Below are positions 16,923 to 25,978 of a DNA stretch of 64,000 nucleotides, one piece after another (positions within the stretch are counted from its first letter, which is position 1; each line of letters begins with the position of its first letter). Source of the stretch: Hansschlegelia beijingensis (lineage in GTDB: Bacteria; Pseudomonadota; Alphaproteobacteria; Rhizobiales; Methylopilaceae); contig NZ_JACIDR010000003.1 in assembly GCF_014196425.1 (NCBI RefSeq), forward strand, positions 62,001 through 126,000. Direction: 5' to 3'. The position numbers were made by a program, and so were the translations under genes. Under the pieces are notes generated by a model that worked only from the letters and a program-made list of their open reading frames with translations, searched no databases and was not told the DNA's origin.

Positions 16923-18530
16923 ATGGCGACAGCAGCGACGCACGGGCATACGCCCGCTCATCATGCGCACCCGACGGGTTGGCGCCGGTACGTCTATTCG
17001 ACGAACCACAAAGACATCGGCACGATGTACCTGATCTTCGCGATCTTCGCCGGCATTCTCGGCGGAGCGCTGTCGATCGGGATCCGCATGGAGCTCCAGA
17101 ACCCGGGGATGCAGATCTTCGGGGACCCGAACATGTTCAACGCGTTCGTGACCGCGCACGGTCTGATCATGATCTTCTTCATGGTCATGCCGGCGATGAT
17201 CGGCGGCTTCGGCAACTGGTTCGTGCCGCTGATGATCGGCGCGCCCGACATGGCCTTCCCGCGGATGAACAACATCTCGTTCTGGCTGCTGATCCCGGCG
17301 CTGGGGCTGCTGATCATCTCGATGTTCGTGCCCGGCGCGCCCGGCTCGCACGGGGTCACGGGCGGCTGGACGATCTATCCGCCGTACTCGACGACCGGCC
17401 AGCCCGGTCCGGCCATGGACTACGCGATCCTCGCGCTGCACATCGCCGGCGCCTCGTCGATCCTCGGCGCGATCAACTTCATCACCACGATCTTCAACAT
17501 GCGCGCCCCGGGCATGACGCTGCACAAGATGCCGCTGTTCGCCTGGTCGGTGCTGATCACCGCCTTCCTGCTGCTGCTGTCGCTGCCCGTTCTGGCCGGC
17601 GCCATCACCATGCTGCTGACGGACCGCAACTTCGGGACGACCTTCTTCACGCCGTCCGGCGGCGGCGACCCGATCCTGTTCCAGCACCTGTTCTGGTTCT
17701 TCGGCCACCCGGAAGTGTACATCCTGATCCTGCCCGGCTTCGGCATGATCAGCCACATCATCGCGACCTTCTCGAAGAAGCCCATCTTCGGCTATCTCGG
17801 CATGGCCTACGCCATGGTGGCGATCGGCGTCGTCGGCTTCGTCGTGTGGGCGCACCACATGTACGTCTCGGGCATCTCCGTGAACACGCAGGCCTACTTC
17901 GTGTTCGCCACGATGGTGATCGCGGTGCCGACGGGCGTGAAGATCTTCTCCTGGATCGCGACCATGTGGGGCGGCTCGATCTCGCTCCGCACCCCGATGA
18001 TCTGGGCGATCGGCTTCATCTTCCTGTTCACGGTCGGCGGCGTCACCGGCGTCGTGCTGGCCAACGCGGGCATCGACCGCTCGCTGCACGACACCTATTA
18101 CGTCGTCGCGCACTTCCACTACGTGCTGTCGCTGGGCGCCGTCTTCGCGATCTTCGCGGGCTGGTACTACTGGTTCCCGAAGATGTTCGGCTACATGTAC
18201 AACGAGACCATCGGCAAGGTGCACTTCTGGGTGACCTTCGTCGGCGTCAACCTGGTCTTCTTCCCGCAGCACTTCCTCGGACTCGCGGGCATGCCGCGCC
18301 GCTACGCCGACTATCCGGACGCGTATCACGGCTGGAACATGGTCTCGTCGATCGGCTCCTACATCTCGGCCCTCGGCGTGCTGATCTTCCTCTACGGCGT
18401 GTTCGAGGCCTTCTCGAAGAAGCGGGTCGCGGCGGCCAATCCGTGGGGCGAAGGCGCCACCACGCTGGAGTGGACGCTGTCCTCGCCGCCGCCGTTCCAC
18501 CAGTTCGAGACGCTGCCGCACATCAAGTGA
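16923..18530 (+). CDS. coxA: Cytochrome c oxidase subunit I (aa3 type)
   Basis: A 535-residue catalytic subunit with 12 membrane segments. The CuB histidine and cross-linked tyrosine are in [15 protein letters not shown], the other CuB histidines in VVWAHHMY, and the haem ligands in [15 protein letters not shown]; the N-terminal haem a histidine is in [14 protein letters not shown]. The EVY motif and proton-channel residues fit an A1-type proton-pumping oxidase. A strong hairpin (18540-18565) follows its stop codon before ctaB. Confidence 0.97.
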   Translation: MATAATHGHTPAHHAHPTGWRRYVYSTNHKDIGTMYLIFAIFAGILGGALSIGIRMELQNPGMQIFGDPNMFNAFVTAHGLIMIFFMVMPAMIGGFGNWFVPLMIGAPDMAFPRMNNISFWLLIPALGLLIISMFVPGAPGSHGVTGGWTIYPPYSTTGQPGPAMDYAILALHIAGASSILGAINFITTIFNMRAPGMTLHKMPLFAWSVLITAFLLLLSLPVLAGAITMLLTDRNFGTTFFTPSGGGDPILFQHLFWFFGHPEVYILILPGFGMISHIIATFSKKPIFGYLGMAYAMVAIGVVGFVVWAHHMYVSGISVNTQAYFVFATMVIAVPTGVKIFSWIATMWGGSISLRTPMIWAIGFIFLFTVGGVTGVVLANAGIDRSLHDTYYVVAHFHYVLSLGAVFAIFAGWYYWFPKMFGYMYNETIGKVHFWVTFVGVNLVFFPQHFLGLAGMPRRYADYPDAYHGWNMVSSIGSYISALGVLIFLYGVFEAFSKKRVAAANPWGEGATTLEWTLSSPPPFHQFETLPHIK

Positions 18531-18539
18531 CGGCTCCCG

Positions 18540-18565
18540 GCGGAAGGCGTTCGCGCCTTCCGCCC
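18540..18565 (+). other. Perfect 11-bp hairpin with TTCG loop after coxA
   Basis: GGCGGAAGGCG and CGCCTTCCGCC flank the tetraloop TTCG, giving an extra-stable RNA hairpin nine bases after the coxA stop. No T-run follows, so it is not a standard intrinsic terminator. An RNA-stabilising or processing role that sets coxBA levels above the downstream assembly genes is plausible but inferred. Confidence 0.6.
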
Positions 18566-18664
18566 CAAGCCGAGGATCGCGCCGGGGGGCGCGGCCCTCT
18601 TCGATGAAGGAACTGCGTTCGGCGCCGCCTCGCGCGCGCCCGAACGAGCAAGGCGTATCGCCCC

Positions 18665-19633
18665 ATGTCGCTGATCCAGGAAGACCGTCTCGAGCGCCCC
18701 GCGCTCCCGGCATTGCCGGGGCCGAGCCTCGCCGGCGTCGAGGACTACCTCGCGCTGCTCAAGCCGCGCGTGATGTCGCTCGTCGTCTTCACGGCCCTGA
18801 CCGGGATCGTGCTCGCCCCGCAGGGCATCCATCCGGTGCTGTCGGCGATCTCGCTGCTGTGCATCGCGATCGGGGCCGGGGCGTCGGGCGCGCTCAACAT
18901 GTGGTGGGACGCCGACATCGACGCGGTGATGGCCCGCACCGCCAACCGGCCGGTTCCGGCCGGCCGCGTCATGCCCGGCGAGGCGCTCGGCTTCGGCGCC
19001 ACGCTCTCCGTCGGCTCGGTGCTGATGCTGGGCCTCGTGGCGAACTGGCTCGCGGCCGGGCTGCTCGCCTTCACGATCTTCTTCTACGCCGTCATCTACA
19101 CGATGTGGCTGAAGCGCTGGACGCCGCAGAACATCGTCATCGGCGGTCTCGCCGGCGCCATGCCGCCGATGGTCGGCTGGGCGGCCGCGACCGGCTCCGT
19201 CAGCTTCGGCAGCGCCGTCCTGGTCGCGATCATCTTCATGTGGACGCCGCCGCACTTCTGGGCGCTCGCCCTGGTCAAGTCGGACGACTACAGCCGCGCG
19301 GGCGTTCCGATGCTGCCCTGCGTCGCCGGTCCCGACGAGACCCGCCGGCAGATCCTGCTCTACGCCCTGGCGCTCGCGCCGCTCGGCGTCGCGCCGGCCT
19401 TCATCGGCCTCGGCGGCCCGATCTATCTCGCCGTCTCGACGGTGCTCGGTCTGATCTTCGTGCAGCGCGCCTGGGTCGTGTGGCGGGTGCGCGAGGGCGA
19501 GCCGGCGCGTCGCGCCGCGATGCGCCTGTTCGGCTTCTCGCTGGTCCACCTGTTCGGCCTGTTCTTCACCCTTCTGGCGGAGAAGGCGCTCGGCGTCGCC
19601 GCGCTGCCCGATCTGCTCGCCGGCTGGATGTGA
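18665..19633 (+). CDS. ctaB: Protohaem IX farnesyltransferase (haem O synthase)
   Basis: A 322-residue UbiA-superfamily prenyltransferase with about nine membrane segments. The Asp-rich motif is [21 protein letters not shown] near residue 80, and [11 protein letters not shown] is conserved in the second half. It adds a farnesyl group to haem B to make haem O for the oxidase. The ATG at 18665 follows a 134-bp gap after coxA. The next gene starts four bases after its stop. Confidence 0.95.
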   Translation: MSLIQEDRLERPALPALPGPSLAGVEDYLALLKPRVMSLVVFTALTGIVLAPQGIHPVLSAISLLCIAIGAGASGALNMWWDADIDAVMARTANRPVPAGRVMPGEALGFGATLSVGSVLMLGLVANWLAAGLLAFTIFFYAVIYTMWLKRWTPQNIVIGGLAGAMPPMVGWAAATGSVSFGSAVLVAIIFMWTPPHFWALALVKSDDYSRAGVPMLPCVAGPDETRRQILLYALALAPLGVAPAFIGLGGPIYLAVSTVLGLIFVQRAWVVWRVREGEPARRAAMRLFGFSLVHLFGLFFTLLAEKALGVAALPDLLAGWM

Positions 19634-19637
19634 CGTC

Positions 19638-19802
19638 GTGGCGGATGAACCCGAAAAAGGCGTCGTCCTCACCGAGGAGCAGAAGCGCCGCCGCCGGTCT
19701 CGCAGCATCGCGATCGCGTTCGCGCTGGCCGCGCTGGTGTGCCTGTTCTACCTCGTGACCATCTTCAAGATGGGCGCGGACGTGGCGAACCGATCGCTAT
19801 GA
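19638..19802 (+). CDS. Small CoxF-like membrane protein
   Basis: A 54-residue frame starting at GTG 19638, four bases after the ctaB stop, and ending in the TGA that overlaps the ctaG start (ATGA). It has a charged N-terminus (LTEEQKRRRRSRS) and one membrane segment, AIAFALAALVCLFYLVTIF. Proteins with this layout sit between ctaB and ctaG in many alphaproteobacteria and are annotated as CoxF or cytochrome oxidase assembly-related; the function is not established. Position and coupling on both sides argue that it is translated. Confidence 0.78.
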   Translation: MADEPEKGVVLTEEQKRRRRSRSIAIAFALAALVCLFYLVTIFKMGADVANRSL

Positions 19803-20398
19803 GCAAGGGCGAACCCGAAATCAGGCGCAGCCGCGGACGGCGCGACGTGGTGGTCGCGGCGAGCTGCGCCGCGGTCGTCGCGGCGATGGTCGGCGCCTCG
19901 TTCGCGGCCGTGCCGCTCTACGACATGTTCTGCCGGGCGACCGGCTTCGGCGGGACCACGCAGGTCGCGAGCAGCGCGCCCGCGAAGGTGCTCGACCGCG
20001 AGATCACCGTGCGGTTCGACGGCAACGTCGCGCCCGGGCTCGGCTGGAGGTTCGGGCCCGAGCAGAACGAGATGAAGGTCCGGGTCGGCGAGACCAAGCT
20101 GGCGCTGTTCCGCGCGCAGAACGTTTCGGACAAGCCGGTCACCGGCACCGCGACCTACAATGTGACGCCCGAGCAGTTCGGCGCCTATTTCTCGAAGGTT
20201 CAGTGCTTCTGCTTCACCAAGCAGACGCTGCAGCCGGGCGAGTCGATGGACATGCCGGTGGTGTTCTTCGTCGATCCGTCGCTCGCGGACGAGCACGAGC
20301 TTGACGGCCTGAGCCAACTGACCTTGTCGTACACGTTCTATCCCGACAGCGCGGCCAAATCGGCCTCCGCAGCCGGGCCGGAACGGCCGAAGACCTAA
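19799..20398 (+). CDS. ctaG: Cytochrome c oxidase assembly protein CtaG/Cox11
   Basis: A 199-residue protein with one N-terminal membrane anchor (about residues 18-38) and a periplasmic Ig-like domain. The copper-binding motif is CFCF in [15 protein letters not shown], preceded by [14 protein letters not shown]. It delivers copper to the CuB site of subunit I. Its ATG overlaps the stop of the CoxF-like gene. A 65-base gap separates it from coxC. Confidence 0.95.
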   Translation: MSKGEPEIRRSRGRRDVVVAASCAAVVAAMVGASFAAVPLYDMFCRATGFGGTTQVASSAPAKVLDREITVRFDGNVAPGLGWRFGPEQNEMKVRVGETKLALFRAQNVSDKPVTGTATYNVTPEQFGAYFSKVQCFCFTKQTLQPGESMDMPVVFFVDPSLADEHELDGLSQLTLSYTFYPDSAAKSASAAGPERPKT

Positions 20399-20463
20399 GA
20401 GCGCGCGCCGCGACGGCCCGGAGAACTGGCCGCGCGGAACCTGAGGAAACCTGGGGGACCCCG

Positions 20464-21297
20464 ATGGCCGACGCCCACGCGAAGCATCACGACTACCACC
20501 TCGTCGACCCGAGTCCATGGCCCTTCGTCGGCTCCATGGCCGCCTTCGTCATGGCGGTCGGCGCGGTTCACTGGTTCAAGGGCGCGCCCCCCTATGTGGC
20601 GCTGATCGGCCTCGCGGGCGTCATCTACACGATGGTCGCCTGGTGGCGCGACGTCATCAACGAGGGCAACAGCGGCTTTCATAGCCGCGTCGTTCAGCTC
20701 CACATGCGCTACGGCATGATCCTGTTCATCGCCTCCGAGGTGATGTTCTTCGTGGCGTGGTTCTGGGCCTATTTCGACGTCGCGCTGTTCCCCGGCGAGG
20801 CCAACCAGTTCCAGCGCACCGAGCTGACCGGCGGGGTGTGGCCGCCGAAGGGCATCGAGACCTTCGATCCCTGGCATCTGCCGCTGCTCAACACGCTGAT
20901 CCTGCTGACCTCGGGCACCACGGTGACCTGGGCGCACCACGCGCTGCTGCACAACGACCGCCGCGGCCTGAAGCTCGGCCTGCTGCTGACGGTCGTGCTC
21001 GGCGTGCTGTTCACGATCTGCCAGGTGATCGAGTACCGGGAGGCGGCGTTCAGCTTCCACGGCAACATCTACGGCGCGACCTTCTTCATGGCGACCGGCT
21101 TCCACGGCTTCCATGTCATCGTCGGCACCATCTTCCTGCTGGTCTGCCTGTTCCGCGCGATGGCCGGGGCGTTCACGCCGAAGGCGCATTTCGGCTTCGA
21201 GGCGGCCGCCTGGTACTGGCACTTCGTCGACGTGGTCTGGCTGTTCCTGTTCGCCGCGATCTACGTCTGGGGTCAGGGGCCGGCCGTCGCTCACTGA
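20464..21297 (+). CDS. coxC: Cytochrome c oxidase subunit III
   Basis: A 277-residue subunit with seven membrane segments. Conserved stretches include the N-terminal [24 protein letters not shown] and the C-terminal [21 protein letters not shown]. It stabilises the catalytic core and holds lipids. The ATG follows a good AGGAAACCTGGGG-type leader. A strong hairpin follows its stop at 21322-21349. Confidence 0.96.
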   Translation: MADAHAKHHDYHLVDPSPWPFVGSMAAFVMAVGAVHWFKGAPPYVALIGLAGVIYTMVAWWRDVINEGNSGFHSRVVQLHMRYGMILFIASEVMFFVAWFWAYFDVALFPGEANQFQRTELTGGVWPPKGIETFDPWHLPLLNTLILLTSGTTVTWAHHALLHNDRRGLKLGLLLTVVLGVLFTICQVIEYREAAFSFHGNIYGATFFMATGFHGFHVIVGTIFLLVCLFRAMAGAFTPKAHFGFEAAAWYWHFVDVVWLFLFAAIYVWGQGPAVAH

Positions 21298-21321
21298 CGC
21301 GCGCCCCAGGACTGAACATCG

Positions 21322-21349
21322 GAGGCCGCCGGCGACCGCCGGCGGCCTC
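21322..21349 (+). other. Perfect 12-bp GC hairpin after coxC
   Basis: GAGGCCGCCGGC and GCCGGCGGCCTC flank the loop GACC, 24 bases after the coxC stop. There is no T-run. Like the hairpin after coxA it falls at the boundary between a structural subunit and an accessory gene, so a transcript-end or processing role is inferred. Confidence 0.55.
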
Positions 21350-21373
21350 AGCCGTTTGAGGGAAGAAGCCACG

Positions 21374-21754
21374 ATGGACGACCGCCGCGCCGTCATGTCG
21401 AGCGGCGCCTCCGCTCTCGCCGGCGCCGCCGGGCGCTGCCCGGCCTGCGGGCGAGGGCGCCTGTTCGACGGCTACATCAAGCTGCGCCCGTCCTGCGCGG
21501 CCTGCGGCCTCGACTTCGGCTTCGCCGATTCCGGCGACGGTCCCGCGGTGTTCGTGATGCTGGTCGCGGGCTTCGCGGCGCTCGGCTTCGTGCTCTGGGT
21601 CGAGTTCACCTACAACCCGCCGTTCTGGGTCCACCTGCTGGTCTCTTTGCCGGTCGTGCTCGTCGTCTGCCTCGCGCTGCTGCGCGCCTTCAAGGGCGCG
21701 CTGATCGCGCTTCAGCACCGTCACGACGCCGCCGAAGGGCGGCTCGACCGTTGA
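21374..21754 (+). CDS. DUF983 family membrane protein
   Basis: A 126-residue protein with two CxxC pairs near the N-terminus (RCPACGRG and CAACGLDF), forming a probable zinc ribbon, followed by two membrane segments. DUF983 proteins are commonly encoded with oxidase genes in alphaproteobacteria; their role in oxidase biogenesis is presumed from context. Its TGA overlaps the TTG start of the SURF1 gene (TTGA), indicating translational coupling. Confidence 0.85.
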   Translation: MDDRRAVMSSGASALAGAAGRCPACGRGRLFDGYIKLRPSCAACGLDFGFADSGDGPAVFVMLVAGFAALGFVLWVEFTYNPPFWVHLLVSLPVVLVVCLALLRAFKGALIALQHRHDAAEGRLDR

Positions 21755-22506
21755 GCGCCGCGGCCGCGCCCCGGCGGGGCCTGCTGCGCGCCGGGCTCGC
21801 GACTCTGGTCGCAGCCGCGATCCTGGTCGGCCTCGGCGCGTGGCAGCTCGAGCGTCTCGCCTGGAAGGAGGCGCTGATCGCCACCATCGCCGAGCGGATG
21901 GCGGCGCCGCCCGCGCCGCTGCCGGCGCCGTCGGAATGGTCGAAGCTCGACCTCGACCAGTGGCGCTATCGCCGGGTCCAGGCGATCGGGACCTTCGATC
22001 CGACCCGCGAGGTCCGGATCTACACGCTGCTCACCGACCAGAAGGGTCCGTACGCCGGCCCCGGCTACTGGATCATCGAGCCGCTGCGGCTTCGCGACGG
22101 CGGCACGGTGCTGGTCAACCGCGGCTTCGTGCCCGAATCCCGGGCCGACCCGGCGAGCCGGCCGGACGGCCACACGGTCGGCGAGACCACCGTGGTGGGG
22201 CTGCTGCGCGAGCCCGAGGACCGCAACATGTTCACCCCGGCGGACGCGCCGGAAAAGCGGCTGTTCTTCACCCGCGACCCGCAGGCGATCGCCGCCGCGC
22301 TCGGGCTCTCCGACGCCGCGCCGTTCACCATCGACGCCGACGCGACGCCCAATCCCGGCGGCCTGCCGCAGGGCGGGGAGACGCGGCTCGCCTTCCCGAA
22401 CCGGCATCTGGAATACGCGCTGACCTGGTTCGGCCTTGCGGGCGCGCTGTGCGCCGTTTTCGCCGCTTTCGCATGGCAGACCCTTCGGCCAGGACGGCGC
22501 CGCTGA
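21751..22506 (+). CDS. SURF1 family oxidase assembly protein
   Basis: A 251-residue protein with one membrane segment near each end and a periplasmic middle. The SURF1 signatures are GAWQLERLAWKEALI at residues 29-43, GPGYWIIEPL and LVNRGFVP, and the C-terminal NRHLEYALTWFGLA. SURF1 helps insert haem a into subunit I. The start is a TTG at 21751, overlapping the preceding stop; no ATG or GTG gives a complete first membrane segment. It ends the oxidase operon. Confidence 0.92.
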   Translation: MSAAAAPRRGLLRAGLATLVAAAILVGLGAWQLERLAWKEALIATIAERMAAPPAPLPAPSEWSKLDLDQWRYRRVQAIGTFDPTREVRIYTLLTDQKGPYAGPGYWIIEPLRLRDGGTVLVNRGFVPESRADPASRPDGHTVGETTVVGLLREPEDRNMFTPADAPEKRLFFTRDPQAIAAALGLSDAAPFTIDADATPNPGGLPQGGETRLAFPNRHLEYALTWFGLAGALCAVFAAFAWQTLRPGRRR

Positions 22507-22596
22507 GGCCTCGCCGCCCTTGGGTCGCTTGCGACGCAGGGGCGGCGCGCCTAGGTTGCTGATCTTGCGCCGCTTGCTGGAAAGACCCGTCAAAAC

Positions 22597-24015
22597 ATGT
22601 CGCTGGCCTATGTTTCGACCCGAGGGGACGCGCCCGCTCTTGGATTTGCGGACGCCATGCTCGCAGGGCTCGCGCGCGACGGCGGGCTCTATGTTCCGGA
22701 GCTCTGGCCGACCCTCTCGACCGACGCCATCGCCGACATGGCGGGACGTCCCTACGCGGAGGTGGCCGAGGCGGTGATCGCGCCCTTCGTGGGCGACGCG
22801 ATCCCGGCGGCCAAGCTCCGCGAGATGATCCGCGAGGCCTACGCGACCTTCCGTCATCCGGCCGTGACGCCGCTCGTGCAGACCGGCGCCAACCGCTTCG
22901 TGCTCGAGCTGTTCCACGGGCCGACCCTCGCCTTCAAGGACGTCGCCATGCAGCTGCTCGCGCGGCTGATGGACCATGTGCTCGCCGAGCGCGGGCTGCG
23001 GACGACGATCGTCGGCGCGACTTCGGGCGACACCGGCGGCGCCGCCATCGAGGCCTTCCGCGGCCGCGACCGCGCGGACGTCTTCATCCTGATGCCGCAC
23101 GGCAAGGTCAGCGAGGTGCAGCGCCGCCAGATGACGACGCCGACCGAGGCGAACGTCCACGCGGTGGCGATCGACGGCTCGTTCGATGACGCGCAGGCGT
23201 TGGTGAAGGCGATGTTCAACCATCACGCCTTCCGCGACCGCGTCTTCCTCGGCGGCGTGAACTCGATCAACTGGGCCCGCGTGCTCGCGCAGGCGGTGTA
23301 TTATTTCGTCGCCGCGGTGGCGCTCGGCGCGCCGCGCCGCGCCGTCGACTTCGTGGTGCCGACCGGCAATTTCGGCGATGTCTTCGCGGGCTATGCGGCC
23401 AAGCGCATGGGCCTGCCGATCGGCCGCCTGGTGGTCGCGACCAACGTCAACGACATCCTCGCCCGGACGCTGGCGACGGGCCGCTACGAGGTCCGCGGCG
23501 TGGAGCCGACCACGTCGCCCTCGATGGACATCCAGGTCTCGTCGAATTTCGAGCGCCTGCTGTTCGACGCCTGCGGCCGCGACGCCCAGGCGGTGCGGCG
23601 GGCGATGTCGTCGCTCTCCCAGTCCGGCGCCTTCGAGCTCGACGAGGCGACGCTCGCCAACATCCGCATGGACTTCGACGCCGGCCGCGCCGACGAGGCG
23701 CAGGTGTCGGAGACCATCGGCCGAGTCAGGCGGGAGACCGGCTACCTGCTCGATACGCACACCGCCGTCGCCTATTCGGTCGCCGAGCGCGCGAATCTCG
23801 ATCCCTCGACCCCCACGGTCGTGCTGTCGACCGCCCATCCGGCGAAATTCCCGGAAGCGGTCGAGGCGGCGTCGGGCATCCGCCCCCCGCTGCCCGCCCA
23901 CCTCGCCGACCTGCTCTCGAAGCCCGAGCGGCTCGACCGGCTCCCGAACGATCTCGCGGCCGTCGAGGCCTATGTGGCCGAGCGGGCGCGCGTCACCCGG
24001 GAGCGGGCTGCGTGA
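22597..24015 (+). CDS. thrC: Threonine synthase
   Basis: A 472-residue PLP enzyme. The PLP lysine is in the segment GPTLAFKDVAMQ, and the SGDTGGAAIEAF and FVVPTGNFGDVFAGY motifs bind the cofactor phosphate and substrate. It converts O-phosphohomoserine to threonine. The length fits the longer bacterial/fungal class of threonine synthases. Its stop overlaps the GTG start of the following M16 peptidase, an arrangement common in Hyphomicrobiales. Confidence 0.95.
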   Translation: MSLAYVSTRGDAPALGFADAMLAGLARDGGLYVPELWPTLSTDAIADMAGRPYAEVAEAVIAPFVGDAIPAAKLREMIREAYATFRHPAVTPLVQTGANRFVLELFHGPTLAFKDVAMQLLARLMDHVLAERGLRTTIVGATSGDTGGAAIEAFRGRDRADVFILMPHGKVSEVQRRQMTTPTEANVHAVAIDGSFDDAQALVKAMFNHHAFRDRVFLGGVNSINWARVLAQAVYYFVAAVALGAPRRAVDFVVPTGNFGDVFAGYAAKRMGLPIGRLVVATNVNDILARTLATGRYEVRGVEPTTSPSMDIQVSSNFERLLFDACGRDAQAVRRAMSSLSQSGAFELDEATLANIRMDFDAGRADEAQVSETIGRVRRETGYLLDTHTAVAYSVAERANLDPSTPTVVLSTAHPAKFPEAVEAASGIRPPLPAHLADLLSKPERLDRLPNDLAAVEAYVAERARVTRERAA

Positions 24016-25286
24016 GCGCGCAGGTCACAATCCTGCCCTCCGGCCTCGCGGTCGTGACCGACCGCATGCCGGAGCTCGGCACCGCGGCGGTCGGCGTCAC
24101 TTTCGGGGCGGGCGCGCGCGCCGAGGCGTCGGACGAGCACGGCCTCGCGCATCTGCTCGAGCACATGGCCTTCAAGGGCACGCGCCGGCGCTCCGCGCGC
24201 GCCATCGCGGAGGAGATCGAGCAGGTCGGCGGCGACCTCAACGCCGCGACCGGGGTCGAGCAGACCGGCTATTCCGCCCGCGTGATGGCGGGCGACATCC
24301 CGCTCGCGCTCGATCTGCTCGCCGACATCGTGGTGGAGCCGACCTTTGACCCGGCCGAGCTCGCGCGCGAGAAGAACGTCATCGTTCAGGAGATCGGCGC
24401 GGTCGAGGACACGCCGGACGACCTGATCTTCGACTGGCTGCAGGAGGCGGCCTTCCCGGGCCAGCCGCTCGGCCGCTCGATCCTGGGCACCGAGCAGACC
24501 GTGACGGCGCTCGACCAGGACGCGCTCCGCCGCTTCCGCGAGCGCGGCTACCGGGCGTCCGACGCCGTCGTGGTGGCGGCCGGCGCGGTCGAGCACGAGG
24601 CTGTCGTGGCTGAGGCCGAGCGCCGGTTCGCGGCGCTGCCGGGCGGCGAGGCCCGCAAGCCGGACCCCGCGACCTATGGCGGCGGCGACCGCCGGGAGAA
24701 GCGCGACCTCGAGCAGCTGCACGTCACGCTGGCCTTCGAGGGCCGGCCGTTCGACGCGCCGGACGCCTACGCGGCGCAGGTCTTCGCGAACCTCGTCGGC
24801 GGCGGCATGTCCTCCCGCCTGTTCCAGGAGGTCCGCGAGGAGCGCGGGCTCGCCTATGCGGTCCATGCGTTCCACTGGGGCTATTCGGACACCGGGCTGT
24901 TCGGCGTCTACGCCGGGACGGGGGCCGGCGACGCCGCCGACATCCTGCCGGTGATGATCGACGTGCTGCACGAGGCGGCGGAGGGCGCCGACGAGCGCGA
25001 GGTCGCGCGCGCTCAGGCGCAGATGAAGGCCGGCCTGCTGATGTCGCTCGAGCAGCCGGCGTCGCGCGCCGACCACCATGCGCGCCACCAGCTCGCCTAT
25101 GGGCGCCCGCTCGACGTCGCCGAGACCATAGCCAGGATCGACGCCGTGACGGTCGAGGCGGCGCGCCGTGCGGGCCGCGACATGCTGGCGACGGCGTTCA
25201 CGCTCGCGGCCATCGGCCCGGTGCGCCGGCTGACGCCGCCTGAACGACTCGCGGAGCGCCTCGGCGTCCGCGCGACGGCCGCCTGA
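24012..25286 (+). CDS. M16 family zinc metallopeptidase (pitrilysin/processing-peptidase type)
   Basis: A 424-residue peptidase with the inverted zinc motif HLLEH at residues 47-51 and the downstream zinc glutamate in the segment NVIVQEIGAVEDTPDD. The second half has the inactive-domain signature GGGMSSRLFQEVREERGLAY. It resembles mitochondrial processing peptidase beta-like proteins of alphaproteobacteria. GTG 24012 overlaps the thrC stop. The substrate is unknown. Confidence 0.9.
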   Translation: MSAQVTILPSGLAVVTDRMPELGTAAVGVTFGAGARAEASDEHGLAHLLEHMAFKGTRRRSARAIAEEIEQVGGDLNAATGVEQTGYSARVMAGDIPLALDLLADIVVEPTFDPAELAREKNVIVQEIGAVEDTPDDLIFDWLQEAAFPGQPLGRSILGTEQTVTALDQDALRRFRERGYRASDAVVVAAGAVEHEAVVAEAERRFAALPGGEARKPDPATYGGGDRREKRDLEQLHVTLAFEGRPFDAPDAYAAQVFANLVGGGMSSRLFQEVREERGLAYAVHAFHWGYSDTGLFGVYAGTGAGDAADILPVMIDVLHEAAEGADEREVARAQAQMKAGLLMSLEQPASRADHHARHQLAYGRPLDVAETIARIDAVTVEAARRAGRDMLATAFTLAAIGPVRRLTPPERLAERLGVRATAA

Positions 25287-25294
25287 GGAGCCCT

Positions 25295-25882
25295 GTGGTG
25301 GCCTTCTTCCGCACCCTTTCTGCGGTGGAGGCGGTTCCGACGCTCTCGGGGCAGGGCGTGTTCCTCCGCGTTCCGCAGATGATCGACTACCCGGCATGGG
25401 CGGTGCTGCGGGACGAGAGCCGCGGATTCCTGCAGCCCTGGGAGCCGACCTGGCCGCATGACGACGTGTCGCGCCTCGCCTACCGCAAGCGGCTCAAGCG
25501 CTACGTGCGCGAGCTCGAGCTCGACCAGGCCTACCCGTTCTTCGTGTTCCGGGAGGACGGCGAGCTGGTCGGCGGCGTGACCGTGAGCCAGATCCGGCGC
25601 GGCGTCTCGCAGACCTGCTCGATCGGCTACTGGATGGGTCAGCGCCACGCCGGCAAGGGCCACATGACCGCCGCGGTCCGGGCGCTGACGCCGTTCGTGT
25701 TCGAGTCGCTCAAGCTGCGGCGGATTGAGGCGGCCTGCCTGCCGCGCAACGCCGCATCCATTCGGCTGCTTGAGCGCACCGGGTTCAAGCGGGAGGGATA
25801 CGCCCGCGAGTATCTGTGCATTGCTGGACTTTGGCAGGATCACCTGCTCTACGCGCTTCTTCGCGGCGACGCCGTAGGCTAA
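25295..25882 (+). CDS. GNAT-family N-acetyltransferase (RimJ/RimL type)
   Basis: A 195-residue acetyltransferase beginning at GTG 25295, eight bases after the peptidase gene. The acetyl-CoA-binding region is IGYWMGQRHAGKGHMTAAV, and the C-terminal SIRLLERTGFKREGYAREYL is typical of RimJ-like enzymes that acetylate ribosomal protein N-termini. The actual substrate is not evident. The thrC-M16-GNAT order is conserved in relatives and suggests one operon. Confidence 0.88.
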   Translation: MVAFFRTLSAVEAVPTLSGQGVFLRVPQMIDYPAWAVLRDESRGFLQPWEPTWPHDDVSRLAYRKRLKRYVRELELDQAYPFFVFREDGELVGGVTVSQIRRGVSQTCSIGYWMGQRHAGKGHMTAAVRALTPFVFESLKLRRIEAACLPRNAASIRLLERTGFKREGYAREYLCIAGLWQDHLLYALLRGDAVG

Positions 25883-25978
25883 CGTGCCGCCGCTTCGCCG
25901 TGTTCGGCGTCACGCCGCCGGCTGCCGCCGCCTCGGGTCGACGACCGCCGCCAGCGGGCAATAGGGAGAGCTGAGGCG

